Below are positions 8,754 to 17,255 of a stretch of 64,000 nt of DNA, in pieces (the first letter of the stretch is position 1; each line of letters starts with the position of its first letter). This stretch comes from Bacillota bacterium. Lineage in GTDB: Bacteria; Bacillota_E; JAJZYS01; JAJYTV01. The notes beneath the pieces are model-generated. The model did no database searches and had not been told where the DNA came from. It saw only the letters and a list, made by a program, of their open reading frames with translations. Location of the stretch: NCBI GenBank assembly GCA_021845645.1, contig JAJZVM010000019.1, positions 1 through 64,000 of the forward strand, written 5' to 3'. Both the position numbers and the translations under genes were made by a program.

Positions 8754-9803
8754 ATGGATCAGAGACCATTCCCGGACCTGCCTGACCTCGCGCCGGACGA
8801 CCGCCACGAGGTCTCGTTGGATCGTCATGATCTGATCGCTCAAGAACATGACGACGCCGACCATGGCCTCGAGGACCCGCCGCTGCCCGAAGGCGACGCC
8901 GAGGACGACGCGCAGGAAGGTGCCGACTCCGAGGTCCTCGACGACCAGCTTGATCTCAGTGTGCCCGACGGCATCGCCCTCGACGACCCTGTGCGCATGT
9001 ACCTCAAGGAGATCGGCCGCGTGCGCCTCCTCAACGCGCAGCAGGAGGTCGAGCTGGCGCAGCGCATCGAGCAGGGCGACGAGGCCGCGGCCAAGCAGCT
9101 GGCGGAGGCGAACCTGCGGCTCGTCGTAAGCATCGCCCGCCGCTACGTGGGTCGCGGCATGCACTTCCTGGACCTGATCCAGGAAGGCAACCTCGGCCTG
9201 ATGAAGGCCGTGGAGAAGTTCGACTACCGCAAGGGCTTCAAGTTCTCGACCTACGCCACCTGGTGGATCCGCCAGGCCATCTCCCGAGCGATCGCGGACC
9301 AGGCGCGCACGATCCGCATCCCCGTGCACATGGTGGAGACGATCAACCGCCTCGTGCGCACCCAGCGCCAGCTCCTCCAGGACCTTGGCCGTGAACCGAC
9401 CGCCGAGGAGATCGCGGACGAGATGGACGTCTCCGCCGACCGCGTGCGCGAGATCATGAAGGTCGCCCAGGAGCCGGTGTCCCTCGAGACGCCGATCGGC
9501 GACGAGGGCGACTCGCACCTGGCGGACTTCATCGAGGACGAGGAGGCGGAGTCCCCTGCCGACGCCGCGAGCTATCTCCTGCTGCGCGAGCAGATCGGCG
9601 AAGTCCTGGCGACGATGACGCCGCGCGAGCAGAAGGTGCTCGAGTTGCGCTTCGGCCTCGAGGACGGGCGGGCCCGCACTCTCGAGGAGGTCGGGCATGC
9701 CTTCGGCGTCACCCGCGAACGCATCCGTCAGATCGAGGCGAAGGCACTGCGCAAGCTGCGCCACCCGAGCCGCGCCAAGCAGCTGAAGGATTTCCTCGAG
9801 TAA
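8754..9803 (+). CDS. sigA: primary RNA polymerase sigma factor (sigma-70/SigA)
   Basis: A 349-residue group 1 sigma factor. Residues 1-76 are highly acidic (region 1.1-like but short). Region 1.2 starts at [13 protein letters not shown] (about 77). Region 2, about 119-190, includes [18 protein letters not shown] and [12 protein letters not shown], the core-binding and -10 recognition parts. Region 3 spans about 195-275. Region 4 ends with the helix-turn-helix [17 protein letters not shown] that reads the -35 element. It directs housekeeping transcription. The start is not certain: ATG 8754 gives the usual domain start, while the frame is open back to 8577. No dnaG precedes it, unlike in Bacillus, and it appears monocistronic. 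Confidence 0.93.
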   Translation: MDQRPFPDLPDLAPDDRHEVSLDRHDLIAQEHDDADHGLEDPPLPEGDAEDDAQEGADSEVLDDQLDLSVPDGIALDDPVRMYLKEIGRVRLLNAQQEVELAQRIEQGDEAAAKQLAEANLRLVVSIARRYVGRGMHFLDLIQEGNLGLMKAVEKFDYRKGFKFSTYATWWIRQAISRAIADQARTIRIPVHMVETINRLVRTQRQLLQDLGREPTAEEIADEMDVSADRVREIMKVAQEPVSLETPIGDEGDSHLADFIEDEEAESPADAASYLLLREQIGEVLATMTPREQKVLELRFGLEDGRARTLEEVGHAFGVTRERIRQIEAKALRKLRHPSRAKQLKDFLE

Positions 9804-9821
9804 CGATCAAGCGCCTTATGA

Positions 9822-9859
9822 AAGCGCCGGCACCCGCCATGGGGCGGGTGTCGGCGCTT
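9822..9859. terminator. bidirectional hairpin between sigA and glmM
   Basis: A 17-bp inverted repeat (AAGCGCCGGCACCCGCC and its complement, one G:T pair) with loop ATGG. It lies between two convergent genes. No long T-run follows on either strand, so it may be an imperfect or factor-assisted terminator. Confidence 0.65.
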
Positions 9860-9898
9860 CGTCCCCGTGGACAGGCGCAGGCAGAATGCCGCGCGACG

Positions 9899-11218
9899 TC
9901 AATCCTCGGTCGCCAAGGCCTCGCACAGACGTTCGAGCCAGCGGTCAGCCATATCCTCCCGCTGCGCCTCGACCATCACCCGCACCACAGGCTCCGTGCC
10001 GGACGGCCGCACCAGGATGCGGCCGATGCCGTCGAGTTCCGCCTGCGCAGCGGCCAATGCGTCGGTGTAGCGCGCCGATGCGAGGGCCCGTCCGCGGTCG
10101 GACACCCGGACGCTCCTCAGGCGCTGGGGGTAGTGCGGGATGCGGCGCCGGAAGTCGGAGAGCCGCACTCCTGTCTCCTCCAGGGCCGAGAGCACCAGGA
10201 TGCCGGTAGCGAGGCCGTCGCCGGTGGTGCTGGCCTGCCGGTAGATGAGGTGTCCGGACTGCTCGCCGCCGAGCAGGATGTTCTCCTGGCGCATCGCCTC
10301 GATGACGTAGCGGTCGCCCACGCGGGTGACGACGCTGCGGATGCCCTCCCCTTGGAGGTAGTCCCGCACGCCGCCGTTCGACATGACGGTGAGCGCCACC
10401 GCCTTCGGCTCGAGCTCTCCCCTGGCCTTCAGCCAGGTCGCCAGCAGAGCGAGGATGACGTCGCCGTCGCAGACCTCGCCATCCTCATCCACGGCGACCA
10501 GGCGGTCGGCGTCGCCGTCGAACGCGAAGCCGACCGTCCCGCCGAAGGCCTGGTAGTGCTCCTTGAGGAATGCGGGAGCGGTCGAACCGCAATCCACGTT
10601 GATGCGTGCACCATCGGCCTCCGCGCTGAGCACCGCGACGCGACGCGCGGCGGGCGAGAAGGCGAGCGGCAGCACGGCCGTGGCGGCGCCGTGCGCGGCG
10701 TCGAGCACTACACCGCCGCTGTACGGCCTGCGCACGAGCTCGGTCAGGTGCGTCAGGTACTCCTCGCGCAGGCTGCGATCCACCAGCACATGGCCGACGC
10801 CCTCGCCCACCGGGCCCTCGCGCTGCACCTGCATCTCCGCCTCGATCCTGTCCTCGAGGGCATCCGGGAGCTTGTGCCCGTCCGCCGCAAAGAACTTGAT
10901 GCCATTGTCGGCCACGGGGTTGTGCGACGCCGAGATCATGACCCCCGCGCTGAAGGCGTGGCGCTCGGTGAGATAGGCGACGCCGGCCGTGGGCAGCACA
11001 CCTGCGAGCACCACCTCGGCACCCGCGGACATCAGTCCCGCCGCGAGCGCCGCTTCGAGCATCGGACCCGAGAGGCGGGTGTCCCGTCCGACGACGATGC
11101 GCGCCTCGCCGCCGCCGCCGAGGATGCGGGCCGCCGCGCGGCCCAGGGAGAGGGCAAGGTCGGGCGTGAGGTCCTGGTTGGCTACGCCACGGACGCCGTC
11201 TGTGCCGAAAAGTCGCAA
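9899..11218 (-). CDS. glmM: phosphoglucosamine mutase
   Basis: A 439-residue enzyme that interconverts glucosamine-6-phosphate and glucosamine-1-phosphate for UDP-GlcNAc and peptidoglycan synthesis. It opens MRLFGTDGVRG. The phosphoserine loop SASHNP gives Ser98, DGDADR is the Mg-binding loop, GGEQSGH is the sugar-binding loop, and RPSGTEPVVRV is the C-terminal phosphate-binding loop. The start is TTG 11218, preceded by a perfect AGGAGGT 8 nt upstream. It is the last gene of the cdaA-cdaR-glmM cluster, in which c-di-AMP synthesis and GlmM are physically and functionally linked in Firmicutes. Confidence 0.95.
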   Translation of the reverse strand: MRLFGTDGVRGVANQDLTPDLALSLGRAAARILGGGGEARIVVGRDTRLSGPMLEAALAAGLMSAGAEVVLAGVLPTAGVAYLTERHAFSAGVMISASHNPVADNGIKFFAADGHKLPDALEDRIEAEMQVQREGPVGEGVGHVLVDRSLREEYLTHLTELVRRPYSGGVVLDAAHGAATAVLPLAFSPAARRVAVLSAEADGARINVDCGSTAPAFLKEHYQAFGGTVGFAFDGDADRLVAVDEDGEVCDGDVILALLATWLKARGELEPKAVALTVMSNGGVRDYLQGEGIRSVVTRVGDRYVIEAMRQENILLGGEQSGHLIYRQASTTGDGLATGILVLSALEETGVRLSDFRRRIPHYPQRLRSVRVSDRGRALASARYTDALAAAQAELDGIGRILVRPSGTEPVVRVMVEAQREDMADRWLERLCEALATED

Positions 11219-11244
11219 GTCAGGTGACCTCCTGGGCTTCCGTA

Positions 11245-11607
11245 CTAGGGCGCGAGCAGGTGCACGGTCGACTCGTCGGGGAGGATCGCGACCACTTCCG
11301 TGCCCGCAACCGGGGCGACGACACTGAGCTTGACCCTATAGGTGCCCGGCTGTGCATAGGGTACGACGGCCAGCACGCGAATGGCACTCGGCTGGAGGGC
11401 GTCCACGATGTCGGACGGGCCACGTATCTCCACCGAGACCGTCTCCGGCGCGAGAACCACGTGCAGGCGGCCCGCGTTCTGGACCGTCACGGGCAGCGAG
11501 CGGAACTCGCGCATGACGGTGGGGTTCAGGTTCGCCCAGATGCCCACGGCCAGCAACAGCGAGAGGACGCGCAGCACCCAGTCGTTCGCAAGCCAGCGGT
11601 CGACCAT
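11245..11607 (-). CDS. cdaR: YbbR-domain protein CdaR, short form
   Basis: A 120-residue protein with one N-terminal membrane anchor (residues about 11-27) and a single extracytoplasmic YbbR-type beta domain, seen in EFRSLPVTVQNAG and VEIRGPSDIVDAL. CdaR partners and regulates the diadenylate cyclase CdaA. Bacillus CdaR carries several YbbR repeats, so this protein is much shorter than usual, with one repeat only. It lies 3 bp after cdaA and 26 bp before glmM, in the conserved order. Start ATG 11607. Confidence 0.85.
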   Translation of the reverse strand: MVDRWLANDWVLRVLSLLLAVGIWANLNPTVMREFRSLPVTVQNAGRLHVVLAPETVSVEIRGPSDIVDALQPSAIRVLAVVPYAQPGTYRVKLSVVAPVAGTEVVAILPDESTVHLLAP

Positions 11608-11610
11608 CTG

Positions 11611-12429
11611 CTATGCCCTCCGCAGATTCAGGATGGGCTTTCGCTCCGGTGGCCTGAGCTCGGCCTCGAGCAGGCGGCGCAGCGCCGCCTCGTCGAGGTG
11701 GCGAATAAGCCGCCCGCCCTCTGCCAGGGAGATCGTGCCCGTCTCCTCGGACACGACGACGGCGATCGCGTCGGACTGCTCGCTCACGCCGACGGCGGCA
11801 TGATGTCGCGTGCCGAATTCGGACGCCGGGCCCAGCGTCTCAGAAAGCGGCAGGAAGCAGGCGGCCGCAACGACGCGGTCGCCGCGCACGACCATGGCGC
11901 CGTCATGCAGCGGCGTGCGCGGCGTGAAGATGTTGGCGACCAGTTCCCAGCTGATCTGCGCGTCGATCGGCACGCCGGTCTCGATGAGGTCCTTGAGGCC
12001 TGTCTCCCTCTCGAGCACGATCAGGGCACCAATATGGTCGCTCGCCAGGATGCGCGTCGCCTTGACGATCTCGTCCAGCATGCGGCGGAACGCGACGTCG
12101 GTCAGGTCGTGCAACAGGCCCTGGCCCCCGAAGATGCGGCTGCGTCCGATCTGCTCGAGCACCCGGCGCAGCTCGGGCTGGAACACGACGGGCACCGCGA
12201 CGAGCAGCGCCAGCTCAGCCGTCTGCAGGATGTAATGCGTCGCGGTAAGCGCGAAAAGACCCGCCACCTGGGTCCCGACGACGAGCAGCAGGATGCCCTT
12301 CACGAGCTGGATGGCGCGCGTTCCGCGCAGGGCGGCGAATGTCCGGTAGAAGAGGTACGCGACGATGAGGATGTCAAGGATCGCGCGGACGTAGTCCCAC
12401 AGGCCCATGCTCTGCAGGTTGAGAAGCAC
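11611..12429 (-). CDS. cdaA: diadenylate cyclase CdaA
   Basis: A 272-residue membrane enzyme that makes c-di-AMP from two ATP. Three N-terminal membrane segments span roughly residues 12-85. The DAC domain carries the DGA motif at 176-178 (LHDGAM) and the second motif at 208-210, which reads RHH rather than the usual RHR. The last 60 residues form a basic and acidic helical tail. GTG 12429 is chosen because GGAGGAGGAAGG lies just upstream; an ATG seven codons later lacks a site. It heads the cdaA-cdaR-glmM set within the larger operon. The H-for-R change in the second motif is conservative, and the enzyme is probably active. Confidence 0.92.
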   Translation of the reverse strand: MLLNLQSMGLWDYVRAILDILIVAYLFYRTFAALRGTRAIQLVKGILLLVVGTQVAGLFALTATHYILQTAELALLVAVPVVFQPELRRVLEQIGRSRIFGGQGLLHDLTDVAFRRMLDEIVKATRILASDHIGALIVLERETGLKDLIETGVPIDAQISWELVANIFTPRTPLHDGAMVVRGDRVVAAACFLPLSETLGPASEFGTRHHAAVGVSEQSDAIAVVVSEETGTISLAEGGRLIRHLDEAALRRLLEAELRPPERKPILNLRRA

Positions 12430-12455
12430 GCCTTCCTCCTCCCCTCTCGCCGCCT

Positions 12456-12962
12456 CTAAGCGATCGGGCCCTCGAGCACGAATTCGTGCGTGGCCGCGAT
12501 GCCTGCAAGTCCCTCACGCCCGGGTCCGGTGTACGGATTCACCTCTGCCACGGCGAAACCCTCGACCTGCAGGAAGAAGAGCGGCAGGGGATCGGCGTTC
12601 GTCAGGGGCGCGAGCAGGCGCCGGCGCCCGATCTCGCGTCCGACGGCGGCGGCCTCCCGCAGCAAGGCCGTGCAAACGCCCGGTTGGCCGAGCTCAGGCT
12701 GGCCTTCGAACCCCAGCAGCACGAGGTCGTCGCCGAAGAGGGCCAGCGATACCGCCCCCACCGCCTTGCCGCCAACCGTGGCGAGCAGGTACGGCAACTG
12801 ATCCAGACGGAAGGACTGGCCCAGGGCCTGAACCTGGAAAGGCTTCTGCAACGGTGCCCATCGACCTGCCGCATCGGCCGCCGCCAGAGCCGGATGCCGC
12901 TCGATCCGCACGTCGGCCACGGGCTCGGGCCGTGGACCCGCCGCGATCCACTGCATACCCAT
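12456..12962 (-). CDS. GNAT-like acetyltransferase, function unknown
   Basis: A 168-residue protein that looks like a divergent GNAT. YLLATVGGKAVGAVSLALFGDDLVLLGFEG resembles the central strands, VCTALLREAAAVGREIGRRRLLAP the acetyl-CoA helix, and PLPLFFLQVEGFAVAEVNPYTG the C-terminal turn with the F-F-x-x-x-G-F pattern. The ATG at 12962 overlaps the rex stop (TGATG), showing tight translational coupling. No substrate can be named. It sits between rex and cdaA in the large operon. Confidence 0.6.
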   Translation of the reverse strand: MGMQWIAAGPRPEPVADVRIERHPALAAADAAGRWAPLQKPFQVQALGQSFRLDQLPYLLATVGGKAVGAVSLALFGDDLVLLGFEGQPELGQPGVCTALLREAAAVGREIGRRRLLAPLTNADPLPLFFLQVEGFAVAEVNPYTGPGREGLAGIAATHEFVLEGPIA

Positions 12963-13603
12963 CAATGCCGCTCCGCTCCTGCGCCAAGGGCGAAGTACGC
13001 GAGCGACTGCAGTTCCGTCGTGAGATCGACATTCTGCACGCTGACCTGCCGGCGCTCAAGCTTCGTCGGCGCGAAATTCAGCACCGCGGTGACATTGGCC
13101 TCGCAGAGCCGGTCGAACACCTCGCGTGCGCTCTCCTCGGGCACGGCGATCACGCCGATCCGCACGCCGAGCGACTTCACGGTCGGCACGAGCTCGCCGA
13201 TCGGCTGCACCGTGACGCCGGAGATCTCCTGACCCACCTTGCGCTGGTCGTCGTCGAACACCGCGGCGACATAGGCGTCGCGCGAATTGCGCGACGTGTA
13301 GTGGATGAGCGCGGTGCCCAGGTTGCCCGCGCCGACCAGCGCCACGGGAACGGGACCCGTGAGGCCCAGGATGCGGCGGAGCTGCTGCGTGAGCTGCCCG
13401 ACGTCGTAGCCGAGGCCGCGCGTGCCGAACGCGCCGAAATAGGCGAGGTCCTTGCGGATCTGCTCGGAGGAGTAGCCTGACCGGCGCGCGAGGTCGGCAG
13501 ACGACGTGACCTCGACACCCTCCCGCGCAAGATCCTCGAGGACGCGCAGGTAGAGGGGAAGGCGCCGGACCGCGACGGCCGGCACCTTGCGCTGCGGCTT
13601 CAC
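12962..13603 (-). CDS. rex: redox-sensing transcriptional repressor Rex
   Basis: A 213-residue repressor that releases DNA when the NADH/NAD+ ratio rises. The N-terminal winged helix spans about residues 10-75 and includes SGYSSEQIRKDLAYFGAFG. The Rossmann domain follows, with VALVGAGNLGTAL as the NAD(H)-binding loop and a C-terminal swapped helix (TTELQSLAYFAL). GTG 13603 overlaps the stop of the upstream polyprenyl synthase gene (GTGA), so translation is coupled; the frame is open further but inside that gene. Rex normally controls fermentation and respiration genes; its own operator was not found here. Confidence 0.93.
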   Translation of the reverse strand: MKPQRKVPAVAVRRLPLYLRVLEDLAREGVEVTSSADLARRSGYSSEQIRKDLAYFGAFGTRGLGYDVGQLTQQLRRILGLTGPVPVALVGAGNLGTALIHYTSRNSRDAYVAAVFDDDQRKVGQEISGVTVQPIGELVPTVKSLGVRIGVIAVPEESAREVFDRLCEANVTAVLNFAPTKLERRQVSVQNVDLTTELQSLAYFALGAGAERH

Positions 13604-14622
13604 AGCTGCCGCTCCAGCACGAAATCTGCCATCGCGAGGAGCGACGTCCGTGCCGGCAGGTCGCAAAGCTTTGCCAGGCTCGCCTTGGCCTGATCGATGA
13701 AGTTCCTCGCGAGTTCCTCGGCGTAGGCAAAGCTGCCCGAACGCTCGAGGATCTCCCGCACCGTGCGCACCGAGTCGCCGCTGACCTCGGCGCCCTCCGC
13801 GATGCTCCTCAGTTCCGATCGCTGCTGCGACGCGGACAGGCCGTGGATCACCGGCAGCGTGATGACATGCGCCCTGAGGTCCGAACCGATCGCCTTGCCG
13901 AGCGTCTTCGGCTCGGCCGTGAGATCGAGGAGGTCGTCGACGATCTGGAAGCCCATGCCCATCGCATAGCCGTAGTCGTAGAGGGCCTGCTGCACGGCCG
14001 CGTCGGCCCGGCAGGCCATCGCGCCCGCGCGGCAGCTCTGGGCGATGAAGACCGCCGTCTTGGCCGCGATGCGGTCGAGGTACTGCTCCTCGTCCGGCAG
14101 AGACTGCTGGCGCGACGCCACGTTCTGCGCGATCTCACCGGAGCACATGCGGTAGACGACGTCCGCCATGACGCCGACCACAGCGCTCACCGGTGCCTCG
14201 GAGAGCAGCGAGAACGCCTTGGCGAACAGGTAGTCCCCCGTCAGCACCGCCGCCTGCTCTCCCCACAGCGCATGCACCGTCGGCTGGCCGCGCCGTACAT
14301 CCGCCTGATCGATGATGTCGTCATGCACCAGCGTCGCCATATGAATGAGTTCTGCCGCCGCCGCGACATCCCGCACGTCGGCGTACCGGTACTGGCCGAA
14401 CTTGGCGCCGAACAGCACGAGGGCCGGCCTCAGGCGCTTGCCCCCCGCCTTGAACAGATGCGAAGCCGCATCGCGCACCGCCTGCGGCCCCTCGTCCAAG
14501 ATCTGGCCAAGATACCGCTCTACGTCCGCGAGGTCGGTCGCGATGTCCGCGAACACCGACCGGAGGTCCAAATGATCACCCACTTCGCCAAGTTGCGCAT
14601 GCCAAGCGGAGGCCGTGCTCAT
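13600..14622 (-). CDS. polyprenyl diphosphate synthase (trans-isoprenyl, HepT/IspB type)
   Basis: A 340-residue prenyltransferase that elongates farnesyl diphosphate with isopentenyl diphosphate to a long-chain product, probably the menaquinone side chain. The first aspartate motif is HDDIID (Asp101-Asp105) and the second is VDDLLD. FKAGGKRLRPALVL is the substrate-binding region before helix C. An ATG at 14622 begins MSTASAWH. The rex start overlaps its stop. There is no small HepS subunit gene adjacent, so it may be a homodimer. The exact chain length is not readable. Confidence 0.88.
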   Translation of the reverse strand: MSTASAWHAQLGEVGDHLDLRSVFADIATDLADVERYLGQILDEGPQAVRDAASHLFKAGGKRLRPALVLFGAKFGQYRYADVRDVAAAAELIHMATLVHDDIIDQADVRRGQPTVHALWGEQAAVLTGDYLFAKAFSLLSEAPVSAVVGVMADVVYRMCSGEIAQNVASRQQSLPDEEQYLDRIAAKTAVFIAQSCRAGAMACRADAAVQQALYDYGYAMGMGFQIVDDLLDLTAEPKTLGKAIGSDLRAHVITLPVIHGLSASQQRSELRSIAEGAEVSGDSVRTVREILERSGSFAYAEELARNFIDQAKASLAKLCDLPARTSLLAMADFVLERQL

Positions 14623-14754
14623 TGTAGCACAAGTTCACAAGTGAAAGACCGCTGCATCTCCCTGCAGAGACCGTCTCGCGCGCTGCGCGGCGATGGCAGA
14701 TATGAATCTCCGCCGCACGCAGGCTTGATGCCGCTGGCTCCTCCACACGCACGG

Positions 14755-16335
14755 TCAGGGACTCTGCCTTTGCCAATCTTGCGCGTCCCAGAAGGCACCG
14801 GACGGATTGAGCGCAAATCCGCCGAAATCGCGCGAAAGGGCGACGACATCGTCTGGGAAATACAGGAATAGTGCGGGTGGGTCCACGGCCATCGCCTGCT
14901 GCAGTTGCCACATGGCCGTACGTCTCGCCGACTGGCCCTGCGCCGCCCGCTCGGCCACCAGGGCCCGATCGACCGTCTCATCATGATAGAGTCCCGCATT
15001 CTCGCCGGAGCTGTTGATCCGCGGTGAGCCGAAGTACGCGGTGACGTCGGGATCGGCCGTCAGCCCGCGCTCGGCGAATGCGGCCTGAAAGCTCCCGGCG
15101 ATGAAGTCGTCGAGGTAGTGGCTGAAGTCCTCACGCCGCACCGTCACCTGCACGCCGATCGCCAGAAGGTTGCGCACGACCAGCCCGAGGGCCACAGTGC
15201 GCGACGGCACGCCCTGCATCGCCAGGATCGTGAGGCGCAGCGGCTCGCCCTTTGGGTTGCGCAGCACGCCATGCACCTGGTGCCAGCCTAGCGACGCGAG
15301 GATGGTCAGAGCCTTCGCGGGCTGGAAGGGACGATGGCCGAGTCTCTCGTCGAAAGCCCAGGACGACGGCGGGACGGGACCGTCGCTCAGGCTGCCGTAC
15401 CCCGCCAAGGCCGACTGGATGATCTTGCCCCGGTCCACGGCAAAGTAGAGCGCGCGCCGCAGGGCGGGGCTCGAGAAGGGCGGCAGGTCCGTGTTCCACA
15501 CGATGGAGGCGAACTGGAGCCCAACCGCATGCCGCAGCTGTATGCCGGGCCACGTGGCGACCGCCGGGGCATCCAGGTCCGGCACCGGGGCGTAGTCCAC
15601 CTTCCCCTGACGCAGGTCGTCGAGCGCCTGCGTCGCGGACGGGCTGAACGCGATATGCAGGTCGCGCAACCTGGACGCTCCAAGAAAGTAGTGCGGATTG
15701 CGCTCGAGAAGGGCCCCTGAGGCGATCAGGCGCTCGAGCCGGAAGGGGCCCGTGCCCACAGGATCCGCCGTCAACAGCCTTGTCCCGAGCAGCCGGCTCC
15801 CGGAGCCCGCGTCCGCGAGGAGATGGTCGGGCAGGATCGGCAGGCTCGCCAACTGCACGAGGAACGGCGCATAGGGGCGGACGAGCGCGATCTGCACCGC
15901 GCGGGGCCCAAGCGCCTGCACCCGGCGCACGATCGCGAGCTCTGGCGCCAGCGCAGAGCCGTTGGCGGGGTTGCGGTAGGCGGCCAGGCTGAAGACCACG
16001 TCCGCCGACGTCACCGCATGGCCGTCCTGCCAGCGGGCCTTCGGATTGAGATAGAACGTGTAGGTGCGCCCGTCCTTCGAGACGCGCCACCGCTCGGCAA
16101 GGTCCGGACGCGGCTCGAGATCCGGTGCGATGCGCACCAGACCGTCGTAGATCAGACTGTCCAGGGCGTAGCCGGTCGCGTCCGACACCTGGAGCGGATC
16201 GATGCTGGCGGGCTGGCCGACCAGGGCCAGCCGAAGACTGCCGAGCGGGCGAGGCGCCGCGACGGGACGACTGCCGCAGCCGCCGGCGGAGGCGGCGGTC
16301 GCCAGCGCGGCCGCCACGGCCGCCACCAGGCGCAT
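14755..16335 (-). CDS. ABC transporter substrate-binding lipoprotein (SBP_bac_5, peptide type)
   Basis: A 526-residue extracellular binding protein. The first 19 residues form a lipoprotein signal with a lipobox ending at Cys20 (ASAGGC). The mature part matches family 5 solute-binding proteins: PDLAERWRVSKDGRTYTFYL and ARWQDGHAVTSADVVFSL near the N-terminus, VGTGPF in the middle, and ALRRALYFAVDRGKII later. These bind oligopeptides, nickel complexes or related solutes. ATG 16335 follows AAAGGA. No permease or ATPase genes accompany it, so it is an orphan. It lies between whiA and the prenyl synthase in the long operon. Confidence 0.88.
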   Translation of the reverse strand: MRLVAAVAAALATAASAGGCGSRPVAAPRPLGSLRLALVGQPASIDPLQVSDATGYALDSLIYDGLVRIAPDLEPRPDLAERWRVSKDGRTYTFYLNPKARWQDGHAVTSADVVFSLAAYRNPANGSALAPELAIVRRVQALGPRAVQIALVRPYAPFLVQLASLPILPDHLLADAGSGSRLLGTRLLTADPVGTGPFRLERLIASGALLERNPHYFLGASRLRDLHIAFSPSATQALDDLRQGKVDYAPVPDLDAPAVATWPGIQLRHAVGLQFASIVWNTDLPPFSSPALRRALYFAVDRGKIIQSALAGYGSLSDGPVPPSSWAFDERLGHRPFQPAKALTILASLGWHQVHGVLRNPKGEPLRLTILAMQGVPSRTVALGLVVRNLLAIGVQVTVRREDFSHYLDDFIAGSFQAAFAERGLTADPDVTAYFGSPRINSSGENAGLYHDETVDRALVAERAAQGQSARRTAMWQLQQAMAVDPPALFLYFPDDVVALSRDFGGFALNPSGAFWDAQDWQRQSP

Positions 16336-16349
16336 GATCCTTTGCAATG

Positions 16350-17255
16350 CTAGAGCATCCTCCCGGGGTCTTCCTTCTCGCCGTCCAAGGTACCGGCGAG
16401 CTCCGCGATGCGCCGCAGCCGGTAGTGCACACCCGCCTTCGTCAGGCCAAGGCGCCTGCCGATCTCCTCGAGCGGAGCCTCCGGGTCGTCGAGCCTGGCC
16501 TGCGCCGCCGCCTGCAGCTTTGGCGGAAGACTCTCGAGCCCCCTGCGTTGCGCGAAGCGCCGGATCCACTCGCCATGTGCGATGGCCGCCCGCACCGACT
16601 TCTCGACATTGGCCGACTCCGCATTGACGAGTCGGTTCACGGTGCCGCGCATGCTGCGCACGCTGCGCGCGTCCTCCAGCTTGAGCCTGGCCTCCTGCGC
16701 GCCGATGAGGCTGAGCGCCTGCGCCAGCGGGTCGGCGCCGCGCAGGTAGAGCACGCTGTACTCCCGCCTGAGCCGGCGGTGCGGCACGAAGCCGAATCCC
16801 TCCAGCAGGGCCTCTGCCGCGCCGACCGTGGACGGTCGCGCCAGCCGCAGTTCGAGCAGGTAGCCTGTGCTGGGCGGCGTCAAGCCTCCCGCCGCGAGGA
16901 AGAGGCCCGCCAGGTAGCCGCGGCGCTCCATCGCAGGCAGCCGCTGCGGCGGCTGCTCCGCCAGCTGTCCGACCGGCCCCTGGCCGCCGGGAAAGGCGAG
17001 CAGAAAGCGCCGGCCGCGCGCACCCCCCCTGCGTACGAGCACGATGGCGTCGAGGTGCAGGTGCTCGGCGGCGATGCGGTGCGCCACGCGCGCCGTGCGT
17101 GCGAGGTCGACGGCGACGGCGGGCGTTCCATCGGCCAGAGAGGTCAGACCGGCGTCGATGAGCCCGCGCAGGAGACCGCGTTCGAAGGCCTTGGGGTGCC
17201 TGCCGGCCAGGATCTCCTCCTTCACCTTGAGCGTCTGGCTCAGCTGCCCCTTCAC
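16350..17255 (-). CDS. whiA: WhiA-family regulator
   Basis: A 301-residue protein joining an N-terminal LAGLIDADG-like domain (residues about 90-200, with RRGYLAGLFLAAGGL) to a C-terminal helix-turn-helix (DPEAPLEEIGRRLGLTKAGVHYRLRRI). WhiA controls sporulation genes in Actinobacteria and influences division and chromosome segregation in Bacillus. The GTG start overlaps the yvcK stop (GTGA). The rapZ-yvcK-whiA order is conserved across Gram-positive bacteria, which supports the call. The homing-endonuclease catalytic acids are generally lost in this family. Confidence 0.92.
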   Translation of the reverse strand: MKGQLSQTLKVKEEILAGRHPKAFERGLLRGLIDAGLTSLADGTPAVAVDLARTARVAHRIAAEHLHLDAIVLVRRGGARGRRFLLAFPGGQGPVGQLAEQPPQRLPAMERRGYLAGLFLAAGGLTPPSTGYLLELRLARPSTVGAAEALLEGFGFVPHRRLRREYSVLYLRGADPLAQALSLIGAQEARLKLEDARSVRSMRGTVNRLVNAESANVEKSVRAAIAHGEWIRRFAQRRGLESLPPKLQAAAQARLDDPEAPLEEIGRRLGLTKAGVHYRLRRIAELAGTLDGEKEDPGRML

